The notes beneath the pieces were generated by a model. The model had not been told where the DNA came from. It did no database searches and worked only from the letters and a program-made list of their open reading frames with translations. Position numbers and translations under genes: made by a program. 64,000 bases of DNA from Halalkalicoccus sp. CG83 (GTDB lineage: Archaea > Halobacteriota > Halobacteria > Halobacteriales > Halalkalicoccaceae): positions 186,001 through 250,000 of the forward strand of contig NZ_JAZDDH010000001.1 in the NCBI RefSeq assembly GCF_037081715.1. Reading direction: 5' to 3'. The stretch's first letter is position 1. Every line of letters starts with the position of its first letter. Shown here piece by piece: positions 1 to 9,314 of the stretch.

Positions 1-350
1 TATCCTCGCACCGACCCTCCGAAACGGTGATTCTCGCGTCCCGAGAACGACGAGTCTCCCGATCGCCATCCGGAGCATCATCTACACCCTGACGTTCTAT
101 ACGCTCAATATGCCGTTCTCAGCCATTGGAGCTGCGCTTGGGACGGCAATGTGGGTGCTTATCTGTACGTTCCGGGCCCCCTCCGATCCCCCTGCCCCGT
201 CTAGAGGCCGAACCTTCTGGCACGAGATCCGTTCCGCGTCGAGGGCAGTCCCGTTCTTGAGAGGAGTTCGATGATGCTGTAGGATCGATACCCGGACGTT
301 CACGTTCACCACTGATGCGAAGCAGAAACCGGCCGAGGGCAGAGCCGTAG
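1..350. other. No confident gene at window start
   Basis: No recognisable gene. On the + strand one frame is open from the window edge to about base 273 and contains a hydrophobic stretch around bases 80-170. It could be the tail of a membrane protein, but about 90 open codons is not significant at this GC content and I recognise no family. Base composition is somewhat less GC-rich than in the neighbouring aldo/keto reductase gene. Confidence 0.4.
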
Positions 351-1190
351 CTACTCCGAGATCCCGTAGATGTCGCCGCTCCAGTCGCGTGCGGGCGTGT
401 CGTAGACCGGCTGGTCCCGATCCCGTTCGTCGAGACGTTCGCGGTCGCTCTCCTCGAGCTCCCAGTCGAACAGCTCGAAGTTCTCGCGGACGTGCTCGGG
501 CGAGGAGGACTTCGGCACCGTGACGACGTCGTTCTCGAGGGCCCACCGGAGGACGATCTGTGCGGGGGTCTTCCCGTACTCGTCGGCGAGTTCCCCGACG
601 ACCTCGTCCTCGAAGACCTCCGCGCGGGCGAGCGGCGCGGCGGCCTCGACGACCACGTCCGTCTCCCGGCAGTACTCCACGAGCTCCGGGCGCTGGAACC
701 AGGGGTGGAACTCGATCTGGTTGACCGCGATCGGGACGTTCGAGACGTGGTGGGCGGCGCTCAGCTGGTAGGCGCTGAAGTTCGAGACGCCCACGTTGCG
801 GACCAGCCCCCGTTCGTGGAGCCGCTCCATCGCGTGGAGCGTCTCGCGAAGCGAGATCGCGGGGTTGGGCCAGTGGATCAGGTACAGGTCCAGGTAGTCG
901 GTGCCGAGGCGATCGAGCGAGGCCTCGCACGCCTCGATGACGTCCTCGTAGCCCAGGTTCGAGGGGAGCACCTTCGAGGTGAGAAACAGCTCCTCGCGGT
1001 CGTGTTCGCCGAGCACGTCGCCGATCTCGCTCTCGTTCATGTATCCCTCGGCGGTGTCGACGTGGGTGTAGCCGGCCTCGAGGGCGGCACGGACGGCCTC
1101 CCGGACGGTGTCGCCCTCGATGTCCCAGGTGCCGACGCCCACGGCGGGCATCTCGTCTCCGCTCGGCAGTTCGACGGATGGTACGGTCAT
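351..1190 (-). CDS. Aldo/keto reductase
   Basis: A 279-residue NAD(P)H-dependent reductase of the aldo/keto reductase superfamily, a cytosolic TIM-barrel enzyme that reduces aldehydes and ketones. The catalytic tetrad is readable in order: Asp and Tyr in DTAEGYMNE near residues 45-55, Lys in LTSKVLP, and His in LIHWPNP. The C-terminal NADPH-binding segment VPKSSSPEHVRENF is present. I chose the ATG at 1190 (MTVPSVELPSGDEMP) because the alternative upstream extension has no family similarity. The length is normal for the 2,5-diketo-gluconate reductase-like subgroup. The substrate cannot be told from sequence. The gene stands alone. Confidence 0.93.
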   Translation of the reverse strand: MTVPSVELPSGDEMPAVGVGTWDIEGDTVREAVRAALEAGYTHVDTAEGYMNESEIGDVLGEHDREELFLTSKVLPSNLGYEDVIEACEASLDRLGTDYLDLYLIHWPNPAISLRETLHAMERLHERGLVRNVGVSNFSAYQLSAAHHVSNVPIAVNQIEFHPWFQRPELVEYCRETDVVVEAAAPLARAEVFEDEVVGELADEYGKTPAQIVLRWALENDVVTVPKSSSPEHVRENFELFDWELEESDRERLDERDRDQPVYDTPARDWSGDIYGISE

Positions 1191-1375
1191 GGAGTCCCGT
1201 AGATCGCCATCGTCGACGTGCTTAACTCTTGACGTCGGGATTCCAGTAGGACCGGCGTCGCTCGCGAGGGTCGCCCGGTCGCCGGTTCCGATCGCCGAGA
1301 GACCGTGTGTCGGACTCACGCGACAACGCGGACCGCGGAACCGTTATCCGCGTCGGGGCTCTCCTCTCAGAAGCT

Positions 1376-1570
1376 ATGGCGAAAGGCAAGGTCGACTTCT
1401 TCAACGACACTGGCGGCTACGGTTTCATCGAGACTGAGGACGCGGACGAGGACGTCTTCTTCCACATGGAGGACGTCGGCGGTCCGGACCTCGAGGAGGG
1501 ACAGGAAGTGGAGTTCGACATCGAACAGGCCCCCAAGGGCCCCCGGGCGACCAACGTCACCCGCCTCTGA
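1376..1570 (+). CDS. cspA: Cold-shock protein (CspA family)
   Basis: A 64-residue single cold-shock domain, an OB-fold that binds single-stranded RNA or DNA and acts as an RNA chaperone. It opens [19 protein letters not shown], with RNP-1-like GGYGFI and RNP-2-like DVFFHMEDV motifs. The start at 1376 fits the family exactly; the longer frame from 1307 adds an N-terminus no family member has. It is a monocistronic gene, and a short T-run about 40 bases after the stop could help termination. Confidence 0.95.
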   Translation: MAKGKVDFFNDTGGYGFIETEDADEDVFFHMEDVGGPDLEEGQEVEFDIEQAPKGPRATNVTRL

Positions 1571-1901
1571 GGCGCGACGGACCCCCGGCGAAGCACGTTC
1601 ACACGGATTTTTGGCGTCGATCGGACCGACGGAGCCGTCGCTATCGCGGTGGCTCCGGTCCGCCGTCGGGACCGGTCCCCAGGTTTGACTCCTCGCACCG
1701 GTTCGCCAACCCGGCATCGGAATCGGGACCCCGCTGTGGAGCCGTCACGCCGATCCGGCTCGCCGCGTTCCCCGTTCGGTGATCGTCCGTGGTGAGGACC
1801 GATCCCCGACGAACCTCTCAGTAGACGTGAAAAAACGGACGAACGTCACGTATACGAGGTTTTTTTAATCCACTCTAGTTACGAATACTAAGGAGGACGA
1901 A
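1571..1901. promoter_or_regulatory. Intergenic region with promoter and Shine-Dalgarno of the next gene
   Basis: No gene is seen in these 331 bases. Near the right end there is a TATA-like element (GTATAC at about 1850 or the T-run before AATC at 1860-1870). A strong Shine-Dalgarno sequence AGGAGG lies at 1891-1896, five bases before the ATG at 1902. A leader with an SD is the minority arrangement here; most genes in the window look leaderless or overlap their neighbour. Confidence 0.55.
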
Positions 1902-2597
1902 ATGGGGACGATCATCGCCGAGGTACGGTTTTCGCACCCGCGGATGCATCTCCATCACACCATCTCCTCGCTCGAGGACGTAGTGCTTCGGCCCGACCTC
2001 CCCCTCCACACCGAGAGCGATCGACCGACCGTCTTCACGACCATCGAGATCGAACCCACCGTCGACTGGGAGACGGTCGAACGCGTGCTCTCCGAGGACG
2101 AGACGGTCCGGAACGCGCGTGTGATGACCGACTCGAGCGGGATGCGGATCTACCGGATCGACTTCGACCAGTCGACCATCGAGGACTTCCCGACGAAGGC
2201 GACCGACATGGGGATCCACCTCCTGGAACTCTGGAACGAGGACGCCGCCTGGGCCGCCCGACTCCGCGCCGTCGATCAGTCGTACCTCTCGGAGTTCGGA
2301 AGCTACTGCGAGAGGGTCGGTGCGGAACTGGCGATCAAGCGCCTCTACCGATCCGACTCCGCCGAGGTGATGAACACGGCGCTCTCCACTACGATCCTCA
2401 CCGAGGCACAGTGGGAGGCGATGTTCGAGGCGTTCGATGCGGGCTACTTCGACGACCCACGATCCGCGTCGCTCGCCGAGGTGGGCGAACGGCTCGGGAT
2501 CTCCGCCTCCGCCGCGGGCCGACGGATCCGCCGGGGAACCGCGACGCTGATCGAACACCTCGCGACGACCGACGCACGGGGCCGCTCGCGGCGGTAG
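1902..2597 (+). CDS. HTH-10 (bacterio-opsin activator type) regulator
   Basis: A 231-residue transcription regulator of the haloarchaeal HTH-10 family, named from the bacterio-opsin activator Bat. The N-terminal two-thirds is the variable sensor-like beta domain typical of the family. The C-terminal part, from about residue 165, has the family signature (LTEAQWEAMFEAFDAGYF followed by a helix-turn-helix with LGISASAAGRRIRRG). The clear SD at 1891-1896 fixes the start. Its target genes are unknown. A second member of the same family lies at 39612. Confidence 0.9.
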   Translation: MGTIIAEVRFSHPRMHLHHTISSLEDVVLRPDLPLHTESDRPTVFTTIEIEPTVDWETVERVLSEDETVRNARVMTDSSGMRIYRIDFDQSTIEDFPTKATDMGIHLLELWNEDAAWAARLRAVDQSYLSEFGSYCERVGAELAIKRLYRSDSAEVMNTALSTTILTEAQWEAMFEAFDAGYFDDPRSASLAEVGERLGISASAAGRRIRRGTATLIEHLATTDARGRSRR

Positions 2598-2605
2598 TAT
2601 ATAAA
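2598..2605 (+). promoter_or_regulatory. TATA box of the HalOD1 gene
   Basis: TATATAAA lies immediately after the stop of the preceding gene. A transcript would start about 25 bases downstream, near 2627. That is after the first possible ATG at 2617 and before the ATG at 2659, so the site favours 2659 as the real start. Confidence 0.6.
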
Positions 2606-2658
2606 CGGCGCAACGTATGAACGGATACGACCAACATCATAGGCTGCCATTCGTTGCC

Positions 2659-2976
2659 ATGGAAAACACGACTACCCCCGAAGGGGTCTCGACACGGCAC
2701 GAGGGTTCGGAACCCATCACGGAGACGGTGCTCCGGACGGTGGCCGAACGCCAGGGATGCAGCCAGCTCGAGCTCCCGCTTCTGTACGAGTCCATCGATC
2801 CCGACGCTCTGAACGCGCTGTTCGCGGGTTCAGAAGCCCCGTCCGCCGCTGGCTCGGTCGTCGTCGAGTTCGAGTACGCGGACTACGTCGTCCGCGTCGC
2901 CGAGCCCGGAATCGTCGAACTGCGCCCCGTCTGCTCCTCCTCCCAGCCCTTCGCCGAGCCGACCCACGCGGATTGA
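2659..2976 (+). CDS. HalOD1 output-domain protein
   Basis: A 105-residue acidic protein consisting mainly of one HalOD1 output domain, a haloarchaeal domain found at the ends of response regulators or alone. The pattern TVLRTVAERQGCSQLELPLLYESIDPDALNALF, then SVVVEFEYADYVVRV, is typical. The function of stand-alone HalOD1 proteins is not established. The ATG at 2659 is preferred over 2617 because a TATA box at 2598-2605 places the transcript start between them. The location next to an HTH-10 regulator is common in this group, but the two have separate promoters. Confidence 0.85.
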   Translation: MENTTTPEGVSTRHEGSEPITETVLRTVAERQGCSQLELPLLYESIDPDALNALFAGSEAPSAAGSVVVEFEYADYVVRVAEPGIVELRPVCSSSQPFAEPTHAD

Positions 2977-3119
2977 GTACCCCATTCATCGCGTAATCCG
3001 AGGACCCGATCGAGCCGGAGGTCCGGTCGAGTCCTTTCGGCTCGGTCTCTCGAGTCCCCGCATTCCGACCGGATCACACCCCACCAACCCTTATCCCGAG
3101 CCGAGAGAAACCGTAGCAC

Positions 3120-3524
3120 ATGGGAGACGTCTTCGTAGGTCGACTCATGTCCTCGCCCGTCCGAACGGTCACCGCCGAGACGCCCATCCAGGAGGCCGCA
3201 CGGAAGATGAGCGAGAACGGCATCGGTTCGGTGATCGTCGTGAGCGAGGGCAACGATCTCGAAGGGATCCTCACCGCCACCGACTTCGTCCGCCTCGGCG
3301 CGGACGACCGACGCGCGTCCGACACGCCGGTCTCCGAATACATGAGCACCGACGTCGTCACCACCGCCGCCAACGACGACATCCGCGACGTCGCGGACCT
3401 GATGATCGACCACGGCTTTCACCACGTCCCGGTCGTCGACGAGACCGAGGGCGTCGTCGGCATCGTCACGACGACCGACCTCACCGCCTACCTCTCGCAC
3501 GTCGAAACGCCGAGTCCGGAGTAG
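3120..3524 (+). CDS. Two-CBS-domain protein
   Basis: A 134-residue protein made of a tandem pair of CBS domains, a module that binds adenosyl nucleotides and senses energy state. Each half shows the typical core: VTAETPIQEAARKMSENGIGSVIVV in the first and VTTAANDDIRDVADLMIDHG followed by HHVPVVDE in the second. There is no attached catalytic domain, so it presumably regulates a partner protein. The ATG at 3120 is close to a TATA-like ACCCTTATCCC about 30 bases upstream, consistent with a leaderless transcript. Confidence 0.92.
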   Translation: MGDVFVGRLMSSPVRTVTAETPIQEAARKMSENGIGSVIVVSEGNDLEGILTATDFVRLGADDRRASDTPVSEYMSTDVVTTAANDDIRDVADLMIDHGFHHVPVVDETEGVVGIVTTTDLTAYLSHVETPSPE

Positions 3525-3656
3525 CCCGGCGCTCGGCCCGGAATAGACGGACGATACGTTCACACGACGCCGACCACGGGCGGACGACGCCATCGATCGA
3601 ACCGCCTTGTGGTCGCCTGCAGGTCGCTTATCAGTCTCACACCCTAACCTACGCCC

Positions 3657-3896
3657 ATGGAAACGCCCCACGAGCTACGAACCGTCGACGAGCAGGACGG
3701 ATCGGTTCGAACCCGAACGTACGACGATGGCAGCGTCATCGTCGCGGATTTCGGGGCCGACGCCGGCGATCTCTCGATCGACGTCGTCGGCGATACGGCG
3801 ATCGTCGTCGCCGACGACCGCCAGGTCGAGTTCGAACTTCCCGAGGGTGCGGACGAGATCTCGGTGAACAACGGCGTGCTCACGATCGAGGAGTAA
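3657..3896 (+). CDS. Small Hsp20-like acidic protein (DUF7127 type)
   Basis: A 79-residue acidic protein. The C-terminal half (VEFELPEGADEISVNNGVLTIEE) resembles the end of an Hsp20/alpha-crystallin domain, where a conserved NNGVL segment precedes the last strand. The N-terminal half carries short beta strands (GSVIVADFG, DTAIVVAD). It resembles haloarchaeal proteins labelled DUF7127, which I take as probable from memory. A chaperone role is inference only; the domain is shorter than a full Hsp20. It is a single gene with a TATA-like TTATCAG about 30 bases upstream. Confidence 0.8.
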   Translation: METPHELRTVDEQDGSVRTRTYDDGSVIVADFGADAGDLSIDVVGDTAIVVADDRQVEFELPEGADEISVNNGVLTIEE

Positions 3897-4018
3897 CCCG
3901 GCTCGAACGCCGGTTCTCGACGGACGGACGATCGTGCCGCGTCCTCCTCTCGCCGCCCCCGTCCTCCGATGGCCCGGGCCGTTACGCCTTCGCTGTTCTC
4001 GATCCTGCCTCCGATCCG

Positions 4019-4963
4019 ATGACAACGAACTGGTCGGCGGAACGAATGCAGGACCTCTCGGGGGCGACGATCGTCGTCACCGGCGCGAACACCGGTCTCG
4101 GTCTCGAGGCGACCCGCGCGTTCGCCCGGAAGGGTGCCCACGTCGTCATGGCCTGTCGAAGCGAACGCCGCGGCAGGGAGACGAGGGACGGGATCCGAGC
4201 CGCCCTCCCGAGCGCCTCGCTGTCGGTCCACGAGTGAGACCTCACGGACCTCGACTCCGTTCGAGCGTTCGCGGCGGAGTTCTCGCGAACCTACCCCTCG
4301 CTGCACGTCCTCTGTAACAACGCCGGCGTGATGGCGCTTCCCCGCAGCGAGACCGCCGACGGCTTCGAGACGCAGTTCGGCGTCAACCACCTCGGTCACT
4401 TCGCGCTGACGGGCCTGCTGTTCGACGACCTCGTCGGCACCGGCGGCGAGACCCGCGTCGTCACCCAGAGCAGCGGGCTTCACGAGCGCGGCGAGATCGA
4501 CTTCGACGACCTCCACGGCGAGGAGCACTACGACGAGTGGGAGGCCTACGCCCAGTCGAAGCTCGCGAACCTACTGTTCGCCTACGAGCTCGCGCGCCGG
4601 ACACGTATCGCCGACCTCGACGTGAAGAGCGTCGCCTGTCACCCCGGCTGGGCCGCCACGGACCTCCAGCGCCGGGGGCCGGAGATGACGGACTCGACGC
4701 TCCGGCTGTGGGCGATGCACGCCGCGAACGCGCTGTTCGCCCGGAGCGCCGAACGCGGCGCGCTCCCCCTGCTGTACGCGGCGACCGCGCCCGACGTCGA
4801 GGACGGCGACTACGTCGGTCCGAGCGGCCTCATGCAGTCGCGCGGCCCCCCGGAGCAACAGCGCTCGCACGACCGGTCGTACGACCCCGAACGCGCCGCG
4901 CGCCTCTGGGAGCACTCCGAGAAGCTCACCGGCGTCCGGTTCGGGCTCGACTCCACCCACTGA
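4019..4963 (+). pseudogene. Short-chain dehydrogenase interrupted by in-frame TGA
   Basis: The two halves, 4019-4234 and 4238-4963, are in the same reading frame and together give a full-length (about 314-residue) short-chain dehydrogenase of the retinol-dehydrogenase-like subgroup. The first half has the Rossmann motif TGANTGLG. The second half has NNAGVM, the NHLGHF segment and the catalytic YAQSK. The TGA at 4235-4237 sits exactly where the family has a residue before the conserved DLTDLDSVR, so a single-base change from TGC, TGT or TGG explains it. It may be a recent nonsense mutation or a sequence error. Haloarchaea are not known to use selenocysteine. Confidence 0.85.
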
Positions 4964-5002
4964 GTCCGCGACTCCCGTCGGGGTTCCGTGCCTTACGACG
5001 GA

Positions 5003-6019
5003 CTACCTCTCGTACTCCCCGACCTCCACCAGCTGTTTGCCGACGTTCTCGCCCTCGAACAGTCCGATGAACGCCGACGGCGCGTTCTCGAACCCCTCGG
5101 TGATCGTCTCCTCGTACTCGATCGTCCCCTCGTTCACCCACCGTGCCAGTCGCTCGTTGGCCTCGTCATAGCGTCCCTCGAAGTCGCCTACGAGCAGCCC
5201 CTCGACGCGGGCGCGCGTCTCGATGAGCCTCCCCAGCTTTCGCGGCCCGGTCGGGCGCTGCTGGGCGTTGTAGAGCGAGATCTGCCCGCAGATAGCCACC
5301 CGCCCGCGGACGTTCAGCCGGTCGAAGACGGCGTCGGTGATCTCGCCGCCCACGTTGTCGTAGTAGACGTCCACTCCGTCGGGACAGGCCTCGTCCAGTC
5401 CCTCGGGGACGCTCTCATCGCGGTAGTCGATTCCGGCGTCGAACCCTAGCTCGTCGGTCAGCCACTCGATCTTCTCCTCGGAGCCGGCGATTCCGACGAC
5501 GCGGGCGCCCGAAAGCTTCCCGAGCTGGCCGACCACCGAGCCCACCGCGCCGGCGGCACCCGAGACGACCATCGTATCGCCCGGTTCGGGTTCCGCGACG
5601 TCCAACGTGCCGAAGTACGCCGTGCGCCCGGGCATGCCGAGAACCCCGAGCGCGGTCGATATCGGCGCCAGCTCCGGGTCGACGTGGGTCAACTGGCTTC
5701 CCTTCGCGGTCGCGTACTCCGCCCAGTAGAGGTTGCCGAAGGCGACGTCACCGGCCTCGAACTCGGGGTGGTTGGATTCGACTACCTCGCCCACGACTCC
5801 GGCGCGCATGACGTCGCCGGCCTCCCAGGGCTCGGCGTACGACTCGGCGTCGCGCATCCGCCCACGCATGTAGGGGTCGACCGAGAGGTAGACCGTCCGC
5901 ACGAGCACCTCGTCGGGCCCCGGTTCGGGGACCTCCCCCTCCTCGAGTTCGAACTCCTCCTCGGTCGGCTTCCCCTTCGGTCGACTCGCGAGCACCCACT
6001 GGCGATTCATATCGTTCAC
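5003..6019 (-). CDS. NADP-dependent oxidoreductase, CurA/YncB family
   Basis: A 338-residue zinc-independent medium-chain reductase of the leukotriene-B4 12-hydroxydehydrogenase / CurA family, which reduces enone double bonds with NADPH in the cytosol. It starts NRQWVLASRPKGKPTEEEF, followed by LSVDPYMRGRM, and has the nucleotide-binding loop GAAGAVGSVVGQLGKLSGA near residues 155-175. The first codon is GTG at 6019; an ATG at 6010 is an alternative. I prefer 6019 because family members usually carry a few residues before NRQW. No operon partner; it converges with the broken SDR gene. Confidence 0.9.
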   Translation of the reverse strand: MNDMNRQWVLASRPKGKPTEEEFELEEGEVPEPGPDEVLVRTVYLSVDPYMRGRMRDAESYAEPWEAGDVMRAGVVGEVVESNHPEFEAGDVAFGNLYWAEYATAKGSQLTHVDPELAPISTALGVLGMPGRTAYFGTLDVAEPEPGDTMVVSGAAGAVGSVVGQLGKLSGARVVGIAGSEEKIEWLTDELGFDAGIDYRDESVPEGLDEACPDGVDVYYDNVGGEITDAVFDRLNVRGRVAICGQISLYNAQQRPTGPRKLGRLIETRARVEGLLVGDFEGRYDEANERLARWVNEGTIEYEETITEGFENAPSAFIGLFEGENVGKQLVEVGEYER

Positions 6020-6138
6020 ACCGGCCGTTCGGCTGCCGAACCGATGAGCGTTCGCCCCGTGGCGAGCCCCTCTCCTCGGATATGTCAGCGATAGGATAGT
6101 TACGGGGAACTAATAGGTAGCCCGCGTATCCGAGAGAC

Positions 6139-7209
6139 ATGGAGGGGACCGAACCGACCGACCGATCGACGCCGACACGACGCGGTTCGCACGGCCGACG
6201 GCTGTTCCTGCGGGCGCTCGGCGCCGCCGGAGTCGGCATCGCCGTCGGACCGTCGAGCGTCGCGGCCCGCGACTCGCCGACCGAGATCGATGGCTGTACG
6301 ACGATCACCGAACCCGGCGAGTACGTGCTCACCGAGGACGTCTCGCCGACGACGGCCGACGGCTACGGCTGTATCGACGTCCGGGCCGACGACGTCGTCC
6401 TCGACGGACGGGGACACGTGATCGACGGCACCGGCGCGGCCGACGAGGGGGACCGTGCGCGCCTCGCCGGCATCGCCGTCAACCCCGAGGGGACGTTCGA
6501 ACCGGACGCCCGCCCCGTCGAGAACGTCACGGTTCGGAACCTGACCGCCACCGGCTTCGCGACCGGGATCCGGTACGAGAGCGTCGACGGCGGGCGGATC
6601 GCGGGGGTCGAGACGCCGGACGACGGCGTCGGCATCGCCCTCCTGTTCGGCGCTCGTGGAATCACGATCGAGGACAGCGTCCTCTCGGAGTCGGGGGCGG
6701 GCGTGGACCTGTTCGGCGATCCGGACGTCTACGGCGGCCCGAGCGGCGTCACCCTCGTACACAACGACGTCGAGGACAACGAGGTAGGGATCCGGCTCGG
6801 ACACGAGGCGACCGACAACGCGATCGAACGCAACCGGATCGTCGACAACGGAACCGGCGCCGTCCAGGGGGTCTTCGCCCGCGACAACGTCTTCCGGGGG
6901 AACGCCATCTGTGCCAACGAGTCCGGCATCCGGAACGTCGACGAGTTCGCGAGCGACGTGCTCGGCGAGGAGGCGGGCGACGGCCGCTTCGAGGACGTCC
7001 TCGATGCGACCGCGAACTACTGGGGCGCGTCCGACGGACCGTCGAGCCACGGCGAGCCTGCCGAGCCGTTCGTCGACCCCGTGACGGGCGCCCCTGCCGA
7101 CGGCGCGGGAGATACGGTCTCCGAGTCGCTCGATCCGGGCGTCGCGAACGTCCGATTCGACCCGTTCCTCAAGACGTATCCCGAGGACGCCGGCGTGGAC
7201 GGTGCGTGA
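6139..7209 (+). CDS. Exported right-handed beta-helix protein
   Basis: A 356-residue protein with a twin-arginine export signal (RRLFLRALGAAGVGIAVG at residues 20-37) and a body of parallel beta-helix repeats of the NosD / pectate-lyase-like type. The repeats show turns such as VENVTVRNLTATGFATGIRY, GVTLVHNDVEDNEVGIRLG and NAIERNRIVDNGTGAVQG. The end has ANYWGASDGPSS, a motif common in this fold. It is probably extracellular or surface-associated and binds or cleaves polysaccharide, but no catalytic residues can be named. Its stop abuts the P450 stop on the other strand. Confidence 0.87.
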   Translation: MEGTEPTDRSTPTRRGSHGRRLFLRALGAAGVGIAVGPSSVAARDSPTEIDGCTTITEPGEYVLTEDVSPTTADGYGCIDVRADDVVLDGRGHVIDGTGAADEGDRARLAGIAVNPEGTFEPDARPVENVTVRNLTATGFATGIRYESVDGGRIAGVETPDDGVGIALLFGARGITIEDSVLSESGAGVDLFGDPDVYGGPSGVTLVHNDVEDNEVGIRLGHEATDNAIERNRIVDNGTGAVQGVFARDNVFRGNAICANESGIRNVDEFASDVLGEEAGDGRFEDVLDATANYWGASDGPSSHGEPAEPFVDPVTGAPADGAGDTVSESLDPGVANVRFDPFLKTYPEDAGVDGA

Positions 7210-8547
7210 TCAGCCCTCAACGTCATTCCGTTCGCCCACCCGCATCTCCATCCCGTTCGCGGGGTGCATCGTCAGCGACGCCCGCAGGTCAATCGGGCCG
7301 TTGCCGACCCGCTCCAGCCGGTAGTTCCGCCCGATCGTTCCGAGGATCAGCGTCGCCTCGAGCAGCGAGAACTGCCGGCCGATACAGCTGCGCGAGCCCC
7401 CGCCGAACGGGAAGTACGCGAACCGCGGACGCTCGGCGGCGCGCTCGGGCAGCCAGCGGTCCGGGTCGAACCGCTCGGGCTCGTCGTACCAGCGCGGGTC
7501 GCGGTGGACGCCCCACTGGGGGAGCATGAACAGCGACCCCGCGGGAAGCTCGTAGCCCGCCAGCTCGACGGACTCCGTGCTCTCGCGGAACATCGTGTAG
7601 ACGGGCGGGTAGAGCCGCATCGCCTCGGTCAGCACCCGACCGACGTACTCGAGCCTCCGCGTGTCGGCGGCCGTCGGCGGTTCGCCCCCGAGCAGTTCGT
7701 CGATCTCCTCGTGGAACCGCCGTTCGATCTCGGGGTGTTCCGAGAGCAGATACCAGGTGTAGGTCAGCGACAGCGCCGTCGTGTCGTGGCCCGCGAGCAG
7801 CATCGTCATCAGCTCGTCGCGAACCTGTCGTTCGGTGATCGCGCCGCTTCGCTCGGCCTGCAGGAGGATCGAGAGCAGGTCGTCCTCGCCGAGGTCGCCG
7901 CTGCGCTCGCGAACGATCTCGTCGATCACCGCCTCGAGCTCCCGGATCGACGCCCGGTACGAGTTCCGCTCGCGGGTCGGCAGCCACTCGGGCGTCAGGA
8001 ACCGAAGCGGGTCGGGCTCGAATCGCCGGCCCAGCGGCTCGAGGTTCTCCTGGACCCGCCGGGTTCGCTCCTCACCGAGGTCGGTACCGAACATCGCCTC
8101 GACGATGATCCCGACGGTGAGCCGGGCCATCTCCAGTTCGACGTTCCGCCGGTCACCCTCCTCCCAGTCCGCGACCGCCCCTTGGGTGCGCTCGACCATC
8201 ATCGACCCCATGCCGGCGAGCCGGCGCATGTCGAACGCCGGCTGGGAGAGCTCTCGCATCCGCCGCCAGGCGCTCCCCTCGCTCAACAGCAGGCCCTCGC
8301 CCAGTAGCTCGCCGAGTGCATCGGTCTGGAAGTCGGGCTTGCGGAACGAGCTCTCCTCGCGAACCAGCACTCGTTCGACGTCCCGGGGGTTCGTCAGCAG
8401 GTAGGTCTCGCGCGGTCCCAGCGTGAACCGCGCGGCGTCGCCGTAGGCGTCGCGAACGCCCTCGATGAACCGGAACGGATCGCGGGCGTAGTGATGCGTA
8501 CTCCCGACTATCGGCAGGCCCTTCGGCCCCGGGGGATGCGTCGCCAT
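7210..8547 (-). CDS. Cytochrome P450 (CYP174-like)
   Basis: A 445-residue soluble cytochrome P450 haem monooxygenase. All hallmark motifs are present: the I-helix AGHDTT (near residue 250), the K-helix EAMRLYPP with ExxR, the PERF region, and the haem-ligand loop FPFGGGSRSCIGRQFS carrying the axial cysteine near residue 390. It has no membrane anchor. The haloarchaeal P450s of this type are called CYP174; the substrate is unknown. A redox partner is not adjacent; the nearest ferredoxin is at 19522. It converges with the beta-helix gene with no gap. Confidence 0.95.
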   Translation of the reverse strand: MATHPPGPKGLPIVGSTHHYARDPFRFIEGVRDAYGDAARFTLGPRETYLLTNPRDVERVLVREESSFRKPDFQTDALGELLGEGLLLSEGSAWRRMRELSQPAFDMRRLAGMGSMMVERTQGAVADWEEGDRRNVELEMARLTVGIIVEAMFGTDLGEERTRRVQENLEPLGRRFEPDPLRFLTPEWLPTRERNSYRASIRELEAVIDEIVRERSGDLGEDDLLSILLQAERSGAITERQVRDELMTMLLAGHDTTALSLTYTWYLLSEHPEIERRFHEEIDELLGGEPPTAADTRRLEYVGRVLTEAMRLYPPVYTMFRESTESVELAGYELPAGSLFMLPQWGVHRDPRWYDEPERFDPDRWLPERAAERPRFAYFPFGGGSRSCIGRQFSLLEATLILGTIGRNYRLERVGNGPIDLRASLTMHPANGMEMRVGERNDVEG

Positions 8548-8629
8548 GGCCGCCCTAGGGAGTCCGCCATGAATACCCTTCCCCGGCCATCGCGTCGAAC
8601 CCTCGCGGCCGGCGCTCGCCGAGCGCCGA

Positions 8630-9220
8630 TCAGAGCCCGCCCCCGCCGGTCATTCGGCGATGGGTACCCAACACCGCCTCCCGGAGCACCGGCATGCCGT
8701 CGTAGATCCACAGCAGGAACGCACAGCCCATTAGTCCTAGCTGGAAGAGCAGGTAGCCCGACGGCTCGCCTGCGGCGAGTTCGTAGGCGTAGGGGATGAA
8801 GAACTCGAGAAATCCGTCGATCAATCCCTGGGAGTACTCGCCTTTGGATCGCCGAACGGGCCAGAGGATCCGCTCCCATGCGAGGTCACCGTAATGAAAG
8901 TACGGCGAGATGACGTCGCTCGGGAGGTGGATCAGGTAGCTGACGGCGAAGGCGAGACCCGCGCGGCCGGCCCCGTAGCGCCGTGCGAGCACGCCCACGA
9001 GGATCGAGACCGGAACGGCGAAGAACACCGAGTGAGCGAGCGCGTACCCGCCCTCGAACACGCCGAACTGCCAGGCCAGCGGCTTGTCGATCAGGTCCGG
9101 AAGCAGCGACGCAAAGACCACGGCGAGCGTCTCCCGGCCCGTTGGCGACTGTCGGAAGAAGAGGTGACGGAACAACGAGTACGCCACGTATCCGACGATG
9201 ACGTGTTCCCAGGGCCACAT
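8630..9220 (-). CDS. DUF457-type membrane-bound metal-dependent hydrolase
   Basis: A 196-residue integral membrane protein with about five hydrophobic helices. It belongs to the YdjM/DUF457 family of putative membrane metal-dependent hydrolases. Conserved polar positions for a metal site are visible: the early WPWEH, LLPDLIDKP, ALAHSVFF and HLPSDVISP. I chose the ATG at 9220 (MWPWEHVIVGY) because homologues start at this motif; the earlier codon at 9232 is TTG. The substrate is unknown. It is a single gene. Confidence 0.85.
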   Translation of the reverse strand: MWPWEHVIVGYVAYSLFRHLFFRQSPTGRETLAVVFASLLPDLIDKPLAWQFGVFEGGYALAHSVFFAVPVSILVGVLARRYGAGRAGLAFAVSYLIHLPSDVISPYFHYGDLAWERILWPVRRSKGEYSQGLIDGFLEFFIPYAYELAAGEPSGYLLFQLGLMGCAFLLWIYDGMPVLREAVLGTHRRMTGGGGL

Positions 9221-9314
9221 GTTTTCGTTCAAGTTGAACTACCGCCCGCACCGTTAATACCTTTCTGACTGAGGTTGTTAACTCGACGCATGGCCGTCGC
9301 GAATCAGTCAGGCG

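Noticed and set aside
97-930. A 277-codon minus-strand frame overlapping the aldo/keto reductase
   Set aside because: It runs through the reductase in another frame and is Arg-rich; its start region before 350 is not recognisable.
4235-4237. Selenocysteine at the in-frame TGA of the SDR gene
   Set aside because: Haloarchaea are not known to have selenocysteine machinery, no SECIS-like element was noticed, and SDR enzymes have no selenocysteine at this site.
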